Origin: Myxococcales bacterium
GTDB taxonomy: Bacteria; Myxococcota; Polyangia; Nannocystales; Nannocystaceae
Reading direction: 5' to 3'
Length of the DNA stretch: 64,000 nt
Assembly: GCA_016793465.1 (NCBI GenBank)
Contig: JAEUJW010000038.1
Coordinates: 186,001 to 250,000 of the forward strand
Made by a program: the position numbers and the translations under genes. Positions within the stretch are counted from its first letter, which is position 1. Every line of letters begins with the position of its first letter. Under the pieces are notes generated by a model. That model saw only the letters and a program-made list of their open reading frames with translations. It did not search any database and was not told the DNA's origin. Shown one piece after another: positions 49,960 to 58,934 of this stretch.

Positions 49960-51619
49960 GGCCGCCGATGGCGAGCACGTAGAACACGACCGAGGCCCAG
50001 GGCATGCCGATGGCGTGGAGCAGGGGGAGGTCGAGGGCGAGGCAGTAGGTGCCGCAGGCGAGGAAGGTGACGGTGAGGGCGGCGCGGACGGCCACGCGGA
50101 GGTGGGCGCCGAAGGCGTCGTGATGGGCCTTCAGGGTGCCCGGGGCGATGCCGACGGCGAGCTTGCCGTCCTGGATGTCGCTGAGGATGGCGGGCAGCAC
50201 GCGCGGGAGGCTGTGGGCCATCTTGGACAGCAGCTGGAAGTCGGTGATGACGAGCTGCTTGATGCGGTCGCTGCTGTAGCGCTCGGTCATCATCTGGGTG
50301 ATGAAGGGGCGCGCGAGCTCGATGGGGTCGATGTCGGGGGCGATGGACTTGGCGAGGCCCTCGGTGGTCACGATGGCCTTGAACATCATCGTGAAGTCGG
50401 ACGGCATGCGCACGCGGTGGCGGGTGGCGCCCTCGACGAGCTCGCCGAACAGCTCGCCCATCTGCAGCTCGGACAGAGGCACGCCGCCGAGGTAGCGCTC
50501 GGCGATCTCGACGACGTCGGCCTCGAAGGCGGCGTAGTCGATCTTGGTGCTGGGGATCGCCAGGGCGTAGAAGCAGCGGGCGAGGTTCTCCAGGTCCTCG
50601 TTTAGCACGGCGTGCAGGATGTCGATGAGGTGGTCCTTCATCGACGGCGACAGGCGGCCGACCATGCCGCAGTCGATGATCGCCAGGCCGCCGTCGGCCT
50701 GCACGAACACGTTGCCGGGGTGCAGGTCGCCGTGGAAGAACCCGTCGACGAACAGCATCTTGTAGGCGGTCTTAAAATAGACCTCGACGAGCGGGCGGGT
50801 GTCCTCGCCGCTGGCGAGGACCTCGCTGAACTTCCGGCCCTCGACGAAGTCCATGCAGAGGATCTCGCTGGTGCTGAGGTCCTCGTGGACGATCGGGATG
50901 CGGACCCGCGGGTCGTCAGCAAAATTGCGGCGGAAGCGGGCCATGTTGCGGGCCTCGCAGTGGAAGTCGAGCTCCTGCGCGAGCGACTTGGCGAAGCCGC
51001 GGAGCACGCCGCCGATGTCCATGGCCGCGGCCTCCTCGAACGCGTCCTCGACGTAGGAGGCCATGCCGCGCAGGATGTTGAGGTCGCTCTCGATCTTGGG
51101 GCGCAGGCCCGGCCGCTGGATCTTCAGGACGACGGGGGTGCCGTCCTTCAGGGTGGCGCGGTGGACCTGGGCGATCGACGCCGACGCCAGCGGCGTCTCG
51201 TCCAGACTATTAAAGAAGTCTTTGAAGTTGGGGCCGAGGTTGGTGCGGAGCTGGGACTCGATCTGGTCGAAGGGCAGCGGGCTGACCTGGTCCTGCAGCT
51301 GGGTGAGCTCGGTCAGGATGGCCGGGGGCAGCAGGTCCGGCCGCGTCGAGAGGATCTGGCCGAGTTTAATAAAGGTCGGGCCGAGCTTGGTGAAGGCGGC
51401 GACGAGGCGCTTGCCGGTGTCGGCGTTGCCCATGGCGGCGCGGGTGAGGTCGGCGCCCTCGTAGTCGACCTGCAGCTCGCGGCGCAGCTTGAGCTGGGCG
51501 AAGAACCAGCCGAAGCCGTGGCGCACGAACACGGTCGCGATCTCGCGGAATCGGGCGACGTCCTTGGCGCCCGTGACCAGGGCCCGCGAGGAGCTGACGA
51601 TTGTGCGCAGGACGGACAC
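49943..51619 (-). CDS. ABC1/UbiB/AarF family atypical kinase
   Basis: 558 residues. Family motifs: FTKLGPTFIKLGQILSTRPD (the KxGQ motif), ASASIAQVHRA, EARNMARFRRNFADDPRVR and HGDLHPGN, with the DCG metal site in IIDCGMVGRL. Two C-terminal hydrophobic helices (ALTVTFLACGTYCLALDLPL and ASVVFYVLAIGG). UbiB proteins support ubiquinone or lipid metabolism, with ATPase rather than protein-kinase activity. GTG 51619 lies 8 nt after minus-strand TATACT, which fixes the start better than longer in-frame options. Confidence 0.94.
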   Translation of the reverse strand: MSVLRTIVSSSRALVTGAKDVARFREIATVFVRHGFGWFFAQLKLRRELQVDYEGADLTRAAMGNADTGKRLVAAFTKLGPTFIKLGQILSTRPDLLPPAILTELTQLQDQVSPLPFDQIESQLRTNLGPNFKDFFNSLDETPLASASIAQVHRATLKDGTPVVLKIQRPGLRPKIESDLNILRGMASYVEDAFEEAAAMDIGGVLRGFAKSLAQELDFHCEARNMARFRRNFADDPRVRIPIVHEDLSTSEILCMDFVEGRKFSEVLASGEDTRPLVEVYFKTAYKMLFVDGFFHGDLHPGNVFVQADGGLAIIDCGMVGRLSPSMKDHLIDILHAVLNEDLENLARCFYALAIPSTKIDYAAFEADVVEIAERYLGGVPLSELQMGELFGELVEGATRHRVRMPSDFTMMFKAIVTTEGLAKSIAPDIDPIELARPFITQMMTERYSSDRIKQLVITDFQLLSKMAHSLPRVLPAILSDIQDGKLAVGIAPGTLKAHHDAFGAHLRVAVRAALTVTFLACGTYCLALDLPLLHAIGMPWASVVFYVLAIGGLIRLR

Positions 51620-51627
51620 GGGGCGAG

Positions 51628-51633
51628 AGTATA
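51628..51633 (-). promoter_or_regulatory. -10 element TATACT, 8 nt before the UbiB-like start
   Basis: Minus-strand TATACT at 51633-51628, then 8 nt to GTG 51619. Probably leaderless. Confidence 0.55.
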
Positions 51634-51723
51634 CGGCACCGGGCGCGGAGCCGGACCACGGGCGGACCTGGCCCGGGGACCGGCGTCGCGGCTCTGCTAC
51701 CCTGCCCGGCTGGAGGCATGACG

Positions 51724-52401
51724 ATGGAACGGACAATCAAGGCTGTGCTGGCCGTGTGCCTGGGGACGGTGGCGGCGTGCGAGGCGACGCGAGACGCGTC
51801 GGAGCGGGCGCAGCGCGAGGCGGGGGTGGTGGCGGAGCAGACGCAGAAGAAGGCGGCGGAGCTGGCGTCGGCGGCGGGTGACCGGACGGTGGAGGCCGCG
51901 CGCGCGGCCCGTGACTGGGCGGGCGGGCTGGTGGCGTCGGGCAAGCTCAGCGAGACGGTGGAGGGCTGGCTGCGGCGCGGCGCGGCGGCGTCGGGCTCGG
52001 GCATCGAGGCGGTGCTGCGGCGCGGCGAGCAGGCGGTGTCGGTGGCCCAGGAGATCGGCAAGGCGCTGGTGAGCGCGGTCGACGTCGACACGATGATCGA
52101 GCCGATCTACCAGGAGGTCGTCGGCGACTCGCCGGAGCTGGCGGTGCGGCGCAGCGAGGCCGACGAGGCGATCCGCGGCATGTCGCGCGTCGAGGTGATC
52201 GACGGGCTGCAGGTCGGGTTCAAGGAGCTGTCGAGCGTCGACCTCGGGCATCACCTCAGCGAGCGGGCGTACCTCGTGGTCTGGCGGCAGGACGACCGGC
52301 TGATCGGGTTCGTGTATCGCTCGCGGCGGGACATCGCCATGGCGGAGCTCGTCGACGCGGCGCCGAAGATCGTCGCGCTGGTGCGCTCGTCGCTCGGGTG
52401 A
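51724..52401 (+). CDS. Lipoprotein with coiled-coil region
   Basis: 225 residues. Two ATGs lie close together; GGAGG at 51712-51716 is 7 nt from ATG 51724, so that start is chosen. Signal MERTIKAVLAVCLGTVAAC with lipid-modified Cys19, then a helical coiled-coil of Ala/Glu/Arg type (about 22-90). A compact C-terminal domain follows with IDGLQVGFKELSSVDLGHHL and AYLVVWRQDDRLIGFVYRSR. No family recognised. Divergent from the UbiB-like gene. Confidence 0.82.
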   Translation: MERTIKAVLAVCLGTVAACEATRDASERAQREAGVVAEQTQKKAAELASAAGDRTVEAARAARDWAGGLVASGKLSETVEGWLRRGAAASGSGIEAVLRRGEQAVSVAQEIGKALVSAVDVDTMIEPIYQEVVGDSPELAVRRSEADEAIRGMSRVEVIDGLQVGFKELSSVDLGHHLSERAYLVVWRQDDRLIGFVYRSRRDIAMAELVDAAPKIVALVRSSLG

Positions 52402-52404
52402 CGC

Positions 52405-53310
52405 TCATGCCAGGCGGCCCGAGATCAGGTGGTAGCCGAAGTGGCGCCGGGCCAGGCCGAGGACGAGGCCGAACACCGGCGCCATCACGTTGCCGAGGCG
52501 CAGCGGGACGAGCCGGCCGCGTCGGCGCTCGCGCAGCAGGAAGCGGGCCGCGGTCGCGGGCACGTGCAGCGCCGAGGGGACCAGCGGCCAGAACACCTCC
52601 TCGACGGTGATGTCGACGAACCCGTGCTCGCGCAGGGTGGCGACGAACGCGGGCAGCTCGGCGAAGCGGTCGATGGCCCAGCCGTCGCACACGCGGCGGC
52701 AGACCGGCGCGAGCCACCCGGGCAGCGCCTCGCCGTGCTTGAGGAAGCCGTCGGCCACGGCGAAGCGACCGCCAGGGCGCAGCAGGCGACGCAGCTCGCG
52801 GATGCATTCGCGGCGCCCGGGGCCGCGGGCGTGGCAATAGCTCTCGATCGCGTAGGCCGCGTCGAACGACGCGTCGGGCAGCGGGGCGCGCGTGTAGTCG
52901 GCGTGCAGCACACGGACGCGACGCTCGAGCCCGGACTGGCCGATCAGAACGTTGGCGCGGGTGACCTGGGTGGGGGTGACGGTCAGCCCGGTGACGTCGG
53001 CGAGGGGGAAGCGGCGGGCGACGTCACGAGCGACCTCGCCGAGGCCGCAGCCGAGGTCGAGCACCCGCGCGGGGCGATCGGCGGGCACGTGCAGGCGGGC
53101 GGCCACCTCGACGTTCATCTGCGCGAGCATCGGCGCCAGCCGCCACGGGCTCATGCCGCGGCGGAAGTAGCCGAAGTGCATGTTGAACACCGGGCTCCAG
53201 GCGGCGTAGTCGGGGCCGGCGGCCTCGTAGTAGTCGATCACCCGCTGCAGGTCGGCGTCGATCGCGACCGCGGACTCCGGCACGACCACGGCGCGCGCGG
53301 CATCTGACAC
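52405..53310 (-). CDS. SAM-dependent methyltransferase (class I)
   Basis: 301 residues. Motif I VLDLGCGLGEVARDVA (about 84-99), motif II-like GLTVTPTQVTRANVLI, and the acidic loop VRVLHADYTRAPLPDASFDA. The N-terminal segment PDYAAWSPVFNMHFGYFRRG and the MLAQMNVEVAARL stretch resemble the UbiE/gamma-tocopherol/sterol C-methyltransferase group. The end has a basic, hydrophobic tail with VFGLVLGLARRHFGYHLI, suggesting a membrane-associated lipid substrate. The substrate is not identifiable. Confidence 0.88.
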   Translation of the reverse strand: MSDAARAVVVPESAVAIDADLQRVIDYYEAAGPDYAAWSPVFNMHFGYFRRGMSPWRLAPMLAQMNVEVAARLHVPADRPARVLDLGCGLGEVARDVARRFPLADVTGLTVTPTQVTRANVLIGQSGLERRVRVLHADYTRAPLPDASFDAAYAIESYCHARGPGRRECIRELRRLLRPGGRFAVADGFLKHGEALPGWLAPVCRRVCDGWAIDRFAELPAFVATLREHGFVDITVEEVFWPLVPSALHVPATAARFLLRERRRGRLVPLRLGNVMAPVFGLVLGLARRHFGYHLISGRLA

Positions 53311-53449
53311 TGGGCCACGATAACTCGCGCGCTCGCGGGCCGTCGACCGGCGTTCTCGCGCTCGCGGGCGGTGTCAGGCCGCGGCCGCGTGCATCGCAAA
53401 AGTGCGCCCCCGCGTGCTCGCGGAGGCGCCGGGGGACCTCGACAGGGGA

Positions 53450-53761
53450 CTACGTGCGGGGCGTCTCGGTGTCGTCGTCGTTGCCGACGAGGCGATCACG
53501 GAAGCCGCGGAACGCGTCGCGGGCCTGGTCGATGCCGTCGCGGATGGCGTCCAGGGTGTTGTCGGTGGCGCTTCGGATCTGCTGCTCGAGCTTCTCGAAG
53601 CGCGGCTCGATGCTGGTCTCCCACTGTTCGCGCGCCTCGCGACCGGCGAGGTGGAGCTTCAGACGGACCTCGTCGCGCAGGGTGCGGAGCTCGGCCATCC
53701 CCTTGTCGAACGCGCTCGGCTTGTCGGTCGTCGCGGTGGTCTTGTCAATCTGGTTGTTCAT
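53450..53761 (-). CDS. Small charged helical protein
   Basis: 103 residues, highly charged, predicted as one or two long helices (ELRTLRDEVRLKLHLAGREA, EPRFEKLEQQIRSATDNTLD). No signal peptide, membrane segment or Cys. Resembles small coiled-coil or apolipoprotein-like stress proteins, but no family is recognised. Confidence 0.65.
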   Translation of the reverse strand: MNNQIDKTTATTDKPSAFDKGMAELRTLRDEVRLKLHLAGREAREQWETSIEPRFEKLEQQIRSATDNTLDAIRDGIDQARDAFRGFRDRLVGNDDDTETPRT

Positions 53762-53842
53762 GCCGGGGGTTATGCTGCGAAAGTCTGGCGATCGCCCCCG
53801 GCAAATACTCGGGCGAGGACCGAACGGATTGCGCCGCGGGGG

Positions 53843-54286
53843 CTACGAGCCGCGGCGCGGGCAGGTGCGCAGGACCTCGGCGAGGCGGGGGGCGTCGACC
53901 GGCTTGTGCAGCACGTCGAGCATGCCGGCGGCGAAGCAGGCCTGACGATCGGCCTCGGACGTGAGCGACGTGAGGGCGACGATCGACGGGCGGCGGTCGG
54001 CGGTCATGCGGGCGCAGATCTCCCGCGTGGCCGCCAGCCCGTCGAGCTCGGGCATCTGGATGTCCATCAGCACGAGGTCGTAGTGGCGGCCGGCGACGGC
54101 CTCGACGGCGGCGCGACCGTCGTCGACGACGTCGGGCTCGCACCCGTGGCGGCGCAGGGCGCTGCGGATCACCCGCTGGTTGAACAGGTCGTCCTCGGCC
54201 ACGAGGATCCGCAGCGTGATGACTGTGACGTCGTCCCTGTCGCCGCTGGACCCCAACCTCGACGTAAGCTCGTCGTTGGACACCAT
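53843..54286 (-). CDS. Response regulator receiver protein
   Basis: 147 residues from ATG 54286. A single CheY-type receiver: ILVAEDDLFNQRVIRSALRR, phosphorylation site Asp in LVLMDIQMPELDG, the conserved Thr in VALTSLTSEADR and Lys in VLHKPVDAPRL. No output domain. It probably acts by protein contact, for example within a phosphorelay. A cognate kinase is not adjacent. ATG 54301 is an alternative start. Confidence 0.9.
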   Translation of the reverse strand: MVSNDELTSRLGSSGDRDDVTVITLRILVAEDDLFNQRVIRSALRRHGCEPDVVDDGRAAVEAVAGRHYDLVLMDIQMPELDGLAATREICARMTADRRPSIVALTSLTSEADRQACFAAGMLDVLHKPVDAPRLAEVLRTCPRRGS

Positions 54287-54431
54287 AAGAAGTGACAGCA
54301 TTCCCGGTCTTCGCTCCAAGTGCCAGGAGCAGTTTCATGGCGGTCGCGAGCTGCACCCACCTGCAGCCACATACATGGCTCGCAGCAGACACTGCGTGGG
54401 CCGAGGCGGCCCGCGCGGGTCATGGTCCGGC

Positions 54432-55319
54432 ATGTCGAACGCCTCGAAGTCACCCGACAAGCAAGAACTCCGGCCGCCGCAGTCTCAGGACCCGCCTGGA
54501 CGCGAGTCCGAGATGACCCCCGCTCCCCTGGTGATCTCCCCAGGGTACCGCGGCAGCGACAAACTGGCGGGCAGGGTCGCGCTGATCACCGGAGGGGACA
54601 GCGGGATCGGGCGGGCCACGGCGGTGCTGTTCGCCCGCGAGGGGGCTGACGTGACGATCGTGTACCTCGACCGCGCCGAGGACGACGATGCCCGCGAGAC
54701 CGCCCGCATGGTCGAGGAGGAGGGCCGACGCTGCCTGGTCCTGCGCGGTGATGTCGGCGACGAGGAGTTCTGTCGGCGCGCCGTCGCCGACACGATCAAG
54801 CAGTTCGATCGCCTCGACGTCCTGATCAACAACGCCGGCGAGCAGCACCCGAGCAAGGACATCGCCGACATCGACGCGGACCAGCTCGATCGCACGTTCC
54901 GCACCAACATCTACAGCATGTTCTTCATGGTGAAGGCCGCGCTGCCGCACCTCGGCAAGCAGAAGGGCGCGAGCATCGTCAACACCGCCTCGATCACGGC
55001 GTACCGCGGGTCGAAGCACCTGCTCGACTACAGCGCGACCAAGGGGGCGATCGTCACGTTCACGCGGTCGCTGGCGCAGATGCTGGCGGAGCAGGGCATC
55101 CGCGTCAACGCGGTCGCGCCGGGGCCGATCTGGACCCCGCTGATCGCCTCGACCTTCCCGGCCGACCAGGTCGCCAAGTTCGGCAGCGACGTCCCGCTCG
55201 GCCGCGCCGGCGAGCCGCACGAGGTCGCGACGTGCTTCCTGTTCCTCGCCGGCGCCGACGCGGCGTACATGACGGGGCAGGTGCTGCACCCGAACGGCGG
55301 GGAGATCGTCAACGCCTGA
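54432..55319 (+). CDS. Stress-type short-chain dehydrogenase
   Basis: 295 residues. The first 30 or so residues (PPQSQDPPGRESEMTPAPL) are the signature of the YghA/GspS39-like SDR subgroup. NAD-binding TGGDSGIGRA, NNAGEQHPSKDI, the catalytic Ser in VNTASITAYRG and YSATKGAIV. It usually acts on polyols or aldehydes. ATG 54432 gives the expected N-terminal extension. Divergent from the response regulator gene. Confidence 0.93.
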   Translation: MSNASKSPDKQELRPPQSQDPPGRESEMTPAPLVISPGYRGSDKLAGRVALITGGDSGIGRATAVLFAREGADVTIVYLDRAEDDDARETARMVEEEGRRCLVLRGDVGDEEFCRRAVADTIKQFDRLDVLINNAGEQHPSKDIADIDADQLDRTFRTNIYSMFFMVKAALPHLGKQKGASIVNTASITAYRGSKHLLDYSATKGAIVTFTRSLAQMLAEQGIRVNAVAPGPIWTPLIASTFPADQVAKFGSDVPLGRAGEPHEVATCFLFLAGADAAYMTGQVLHPNGGEIVNA

Positions 55320-55329
55320 TCAAAGGTGT

Positions 55330-55335
55330 TACCGT
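55330..55335 (+). promoter_or_regulatory. -10-like element TACCGT before the quinone oxidoreductase
   Basis: TACCGT ends 9 nt before ATG 55345. Confidence 0.3.
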
Positions 55336-55344
55336 CGCGGCCGC

Positions 55345-56319
55345 ATGCGTGCCGTCCGTTGCCACGAGCTGATCGGCCCCGCGGGGCTCCGCGTCGACGA
55401 GGTCCCCGAGCCCGCGCCCGGGCCCGGCGAGGTGCTCGTCGACGTGCGCGCCGCGGCGGTCAACTTCCCCGACGTGCTGCTCACGTACGGGAAGTACCAG
55501 TTCAAGCCGCCCGCGCCGTTCACCCCCGGCGGCGAGGCCTCCGGGGTGGTCGCGGCGGTCGGGCCCGGCGTGACGAGCGTGGCGCCCGGGGCCCGCGTGG
55601 CCGCCACCATGGTCCACGGCGCGTTCGCCGAGCGCGTGGTGGTGCCGGAGCTCGCGGTCAACGAGCTGCCGGAGGGTGTGAGCTTCGAGGTCGGCGCGGC
55701 CACGCTGCTGACCTACGGCACGACGATGCACGCGCTCGTCGACCGCGCGAAGCTGCAGGCCGGCGAGACCTTGCTGGTGCTCGGCGCCGCGGGTGGCGTC
55801 GGCGTGGCGGCGGTCGAGCTCGGCAAGTGGCTGGGCGCGCGGGTGATCGCGGCGGCGTCGAGCGACGAGAAGGTCGCGTTCTGCCGCGCGCACGGGGCCG
55901 ACGAGGGCATCCAGTACGGCCGCGAAGATTTAAAAGAGCGGGCCAAGCTGTTGACGCGCGGCGAGGGCGTCGACGTGGTCTACGATCCGGTCGGCGGCGC
56001 GTTCGCCGAGCCGGCGCTGCGGTCGATCGCGTGGCAGGGCCGTTACCTCGTCGTCGGCTTCGCGAGCGGGGAGATCCCCAAGGTCCCGCTCAACCTCGTC
56101 TTATTAAAGGGCTGTCAGATCGTCGGCGTGTTCTGGGGGGCGTTCGCCGCCCGCGAGCCGGCCAGCAACCGCGCCAACGCGGCCCGCATCCTCGCCGCCG
56201 TCGCCGAGGCCAAGCTGCGCCCGCACGTCGACGCCGTCCTCCCGTTCGCGGCGGCCGGCGAGGCGCTGGCCCGCGTCGAGCGCCGCGAGGTCAAGGGCAA
56301 GCTCGTGCTCGTGCCCTGA
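55345..56319 (+). CDS. NADPH:quinone oxidoreductase-like medium-chain dehydrogenase
   Basis: 324 residues. A zinc-free MDR: GroES-like N-domain (PGPGEVLVDVRAAAVNFPDV, PFTPGGEASGVVAAVGPGV) and NADP-binding LVLGAAGGVGVAAVELGKWL, then YDPVGGAFAEPALR. The NFPDVLL and GGEASGVV pattern fits the quinone-reductase branch. Reduces quinones or enones with NADPH. It follows the SDR by 25 nt but has its own -10-like sequence. Confidence 0.93.
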   Translation: MRAVRCHELIGPAGLRVDEVPEPAPGPGEVLVDVRAAAVNFPDVLLTYGKYQFKPPAPFTPGGEASGVVAAVGPGVTSVAPGARVAATMVHGAFAERVVVPELAVNELPEGVSFEVGAATLLTYGTTMHALVDRAKLQAGETLLVLGAAGGVGVAAVELGKWLGARVIAAASSDEKVAFCRAHGADEGIQYGREDLKERAKLLTRGEGVDVVYDPVGGAFAEPALRSIAWQGRYLVVGFASGEIPKVPLNLVLLKGCQIVGVFWGAFAAREPASNRANAARILAAVAEAKLRPHVDAVLPFAAAGEALARVERREVKGKLVLVP

Positions 56320-56397
56320 CGCCGGCCTGGCGCCTGCGAGAGACCGGCTCTCGAAGCCTCTTGAACCGAGTTTCATTATGCTGGTAGAACTTTCAAT

Positions 56398-57495
56398 ATG
56401 GCGAACGCGGCGAGCGACGGCCTCGAGGTCCACGCCGACTGGCTGCGCGTGGCCCTCGGCGGGGGTGAGCACGCCGACTTCCACCACCGCTGGCTGCGCC
56501 ACAACTGCGACCGCGAGCGTCACCCGCGGACCGGCGAGCGCACGCGCTGTTCGTCCGAGCTGCCCGACGACCTGTCCCCGCGGACAGCTCGCCTGACGGC
56601 CGACGCGCTCGAGATCACCTGGCCCGACGGTCACGCGAGCGTCTATCCGCTGGCCTGGCTGCGCGCGCACGCCTACGCCGTGGGTCGGGTCGATGTGGCG
56701 GCGCCCGGAGCCGACCTCGCCGCGCTCGAGCTGCCGCGCGGGCTCGGCCTCGTCGAGCAGGTCGCCGGGGCCCTCGAGCGGGTGAAGAGCCGCGGCGCCG
56801 CCGTCGTGCGCGAGGGTCACGGCGACCCCGAGGCCGCGATCGAGTTGATTATTAAAGAGTTCGCGGCGCGGGGTCTGGCGGTGGTGAGCACGCACTTCGG
56901 TCGGGTCGAGGACCTGCGCACCGACAACACCACCAACCAGAACACCGACCAGCTCGGCTACACCGACGCGCCGATCCACCTGCACACCGATCAGCCGTTC
57001 CTCGAGCGTCCGCCGCGGCTACAACTGTTGCAGTGCGTCCGCCCGGCCGACGAGGGCGGCGACAATTTGCTGGCCGACGCGCGGGCGGTGTTTCGCCACC
57101 TCGAGGCCCACGACGCGCGGGCGGCGGACCTGCTGGCGAGCGTGCCGGTCCGGTTTCACCGCCGGCAGGCCCGGTTCGAGCGCGTCGTCGACGCGCCGAT
57201 CGTCGCGCGCCGCGGCGACGACGACTTCCTGGTGCGCGGCTCGTACTTCACGCTCGCGCCGCACCGCCTGCCGTTCGCCGCGATGACCGAGTTCTACCGC
57301 GCGCACGACAAGTTCTTCCGCCTGCTGCGCGACCCGGGGCACCACGTGCGCGTGCGGCTGGAGCGCGGCGACTGGCTGATCTACGACAACCACCGCAGCC
57401 TCCACGCGCGGACCGGGTTCGTCGGTCCGCGGTGGCTGCGGGGCGTCTACTTCGACGTCGACGGCGGTGACGCTTCGGCGAGGCTGCCCGCGTGA
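56398..57495 (+). CDS. Gamma-butyrobetaine/trimethyllysine hydroxylase-like 2-oxoglutarate dioxygenase
   Basis: 365 residues. N-terminal DUF971-like domain (WLRHNCDRERHPRTGER, residues about 39-55, and the ITWPDGHASVYPLAWLRAH segment) as in eukaryotic BBOX1 and TMLHE. The C-terminal TauD-like domain has the Fe-binding HxD in HLHTDQPF and the distal His in NHRSLHARTGF, with the 2-oxoglutarate Arg in the same stretch. Bacterial relatives act on betaines, but the substrate here is open. Its last 49 nt overlap the convergent gene. A CTGTCC-N4-GGACAG element lies at 56572. Confidence 0.9.
   Translation: MANAASDGLEVHADWLRVALGGGEHADFHHRWLRHNCDRERHPRTGERTRCSSELPDDLSPRTARLTADALEITWPDGHASVYPLAWLRAHAYAVGRVDVAAPGADLAALELPRGLGLVEQVAGALERVKSRGAAVVREGHGDPEAAIELIIKEFAARGLAVVSTHFGRVEDLRTDNTTNQNTDQLGYTDAPIHLHTDQPFLERPPRLQLLQCVRPADEGGDNLLADARAVFRHLEAHDARAADLLASVPVRFHRRQARFERVVDAPIVARRGDDDFLVRGSYFTLAPHRLPFAAMTEFYRAHDKFFRLLRDPGHHVRVRLERGDWLIYDNHRSLHARTGFVGPRWLRGVYFDVDGGDASARLPA
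56572..56587. repeat. CTGTCC-N4-GGACAG palindrome, coding
   Basis: Exact copy with spacer CCGC; encodes part of DLSPRTA, in the same frame as the copies at 15034 and 62115-62280. Confidence 0.85.
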
Positions 57496-58934
57496 GCGGT
57501 GTAGAGGTCGCCGAGGAAGGCCAGCAGGGCGGCCTCGCGGGCGGCCGGCGGGAGCGCGTCGAGCAGGGTGTTGATGGTCGCCAGGCGCTCGGGCAGGGCG
57601 TTGCCGCGGACGCCGGCGAGGGCCAGGGCCTCGCGGAAGCCGTCGTCGCTGAGGTTGTTGAAGTCGAGCGAGGCGGCGGCTTGCAGCAGCAGGCCGAGGG
57701 CGGGGTCGGGCTCGTGCGCGCGGGCCTCGTCGACGCTCGCGCGCAGGTCGGCGAGGAAGGCGTCGGCGACCGCGAGGTGGCCGGCCGAGACGGTGAGGTG
57801 GAGGTTGGCGGGCGAGCCGAAGCCGGCGAGCTGGGGCTGGACCAGCCAGCCGCGGGCCTTCATGGCGTCGGCGATGGCGAACACGGACGGGCCGCCGGGC
57901 GTGGTGGCGAAGGCCAGCAGGCTCATCTCCGGCGGGGCGAGCAGGCGCAGCCAGGGCAGCTCGGCGATGGCGTCGGCGAGCTTGCGGGTGGCCGCGAGCG
58001 TCTTGCGGGCGAGCTCGAGGTAACCGGCGTCGCCGAGCGCGTGCAGCAGGGTCCAGGCGGCGGCGAGGGGGCCGCCGGACTTGGTGCTCTGCACGGTCGC
58101 GTTGATCACGGTGTAGCCGGTCCAGCCGGCGCAGGCGTAGAGCTGGTGCCGGCGCAGCGCCTTGTCGCGGTAGACGATCACCGACGCGCCCTTCGGCGCG
58201 TACGCGTACTTGTGGAAGTCCATCGAGATCGAGGTGACGCCGGGCACCGACAGGTCGAACGGCGGGACCTCGGCGCCGAGGCGGCGGAAGTACGGCAGCA
58301 GGAACCCGCCGATGCACGCGTCGACGTGGAGCAGGACGCCGCGCTCCTGCGCGAGCGCGCCGAGCTCGGCGATCGGGTCGATCACGCCGTGGGCGTAGCT
58401 CGCCGCCGAGGCCGCGAGCAGGATCGTGTTCGGGGTGATCGCCGCGCGCATGGCGGCGACGTCGGCCTTGAACGTGTGCGGGTCGACGGCGACGGCGACG
58501 AGCTTGACGCCGAGGTAGTGGGCCGCCTTGTGCAGCGCGGCGTGGGCGGTCACCGGCAGCACGAGCTCGGGCTCGGTGACCTCGGGGCGGTGCACGCGGG
58601 CCCACTCGCGGGCCGTCTTGACCGCGAGGATCAGGCTCTCGGTGCCGCCGCTGGTGAAGTTGCCGGCCGCCTCGGGCCCGCCGCCGAGGTGCCGGGCCGC
58701 GAAGCCGACGACCTCGTTCTCCAGCTGAAGGAGGCTGGGGAACGCGGTCGGGTCGAGCCCGTTCGCCGGCAGGAACATGGCGTAGGCCGCGTTCGCCAGC
58801 TCGGCGGCGGCCTGCTCGCCGCCGTCGTACACGTAGGCGAACGCGCGGCCGCCCTGCGTCGGCAGGTCGCCGGCCTTAAGCGCGGTCAGGGTCGCGAAGA
58901 TCTGGTCCTTCGACCATCCGTGTTCATGCAACAT
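57447..58934 (-). CDS. Sphingosine-1-phosphate-lyase-like PLP enzyme
   Basis: 495 residues. Group II PLP decarboxylase fold. NFTSGGTESLILAVKTAREW matches the family's substrate/PLP segment. The active-site Lys is in SMDFHKYAYAPKGAS, typical of S1P lyase and its relatives. LLHVDACIGGFLLPYFRRLG is also the S1P-lyase form. It may cleave phosphorylated long-chain bases; myxobacteria make sphingolipids, so this is plausible but not shown. GAGGAG precedes ATG 58934, which lies inside the 3' end of the transporter gene (11 nt overlap). Confidence 0.88.
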   Translation of the reverse strand: MLHEHGWSKDQIFATLTALKAGDLPTQGGRAFAYVYDGGEQAAAELANAAYAMFLPANGLDPTAFPSLLQLENEVVGFAARHLGGGPEAAGNFTSGGTESLILAVKTAREWARVHRPEVTEPELVLPVTAHAALHKAAHYLGVKLVAVAVDPHTFKADVAAMRAAITPNTILLAASAASYAHGVIDPIAELGALAQERGVLLHVDACIGGFLLPYFRRLGAEVPPFDLSVPGVTSISMDFHKYAYAPKGASVIVYRDKALRRHQLYACAGWTGYTVINATVQSTKSGGPLAAAWTLLHALGDAGYLELARKTLAATRKLADAIAELPWLRLLAPPEMSLLAFATTPGGPSVFAIADAMKARGWLVQPQLAGFGSPANLHLTVSAGHLAVADAFLADLRASVDEARAHEPDPALGLLLQAAASLDFNNLSDDGFREALALAGVRGNALPERLATINTLLDALPPAAREAALLAFLGDLYTAHAGSLAEASPPSTSK

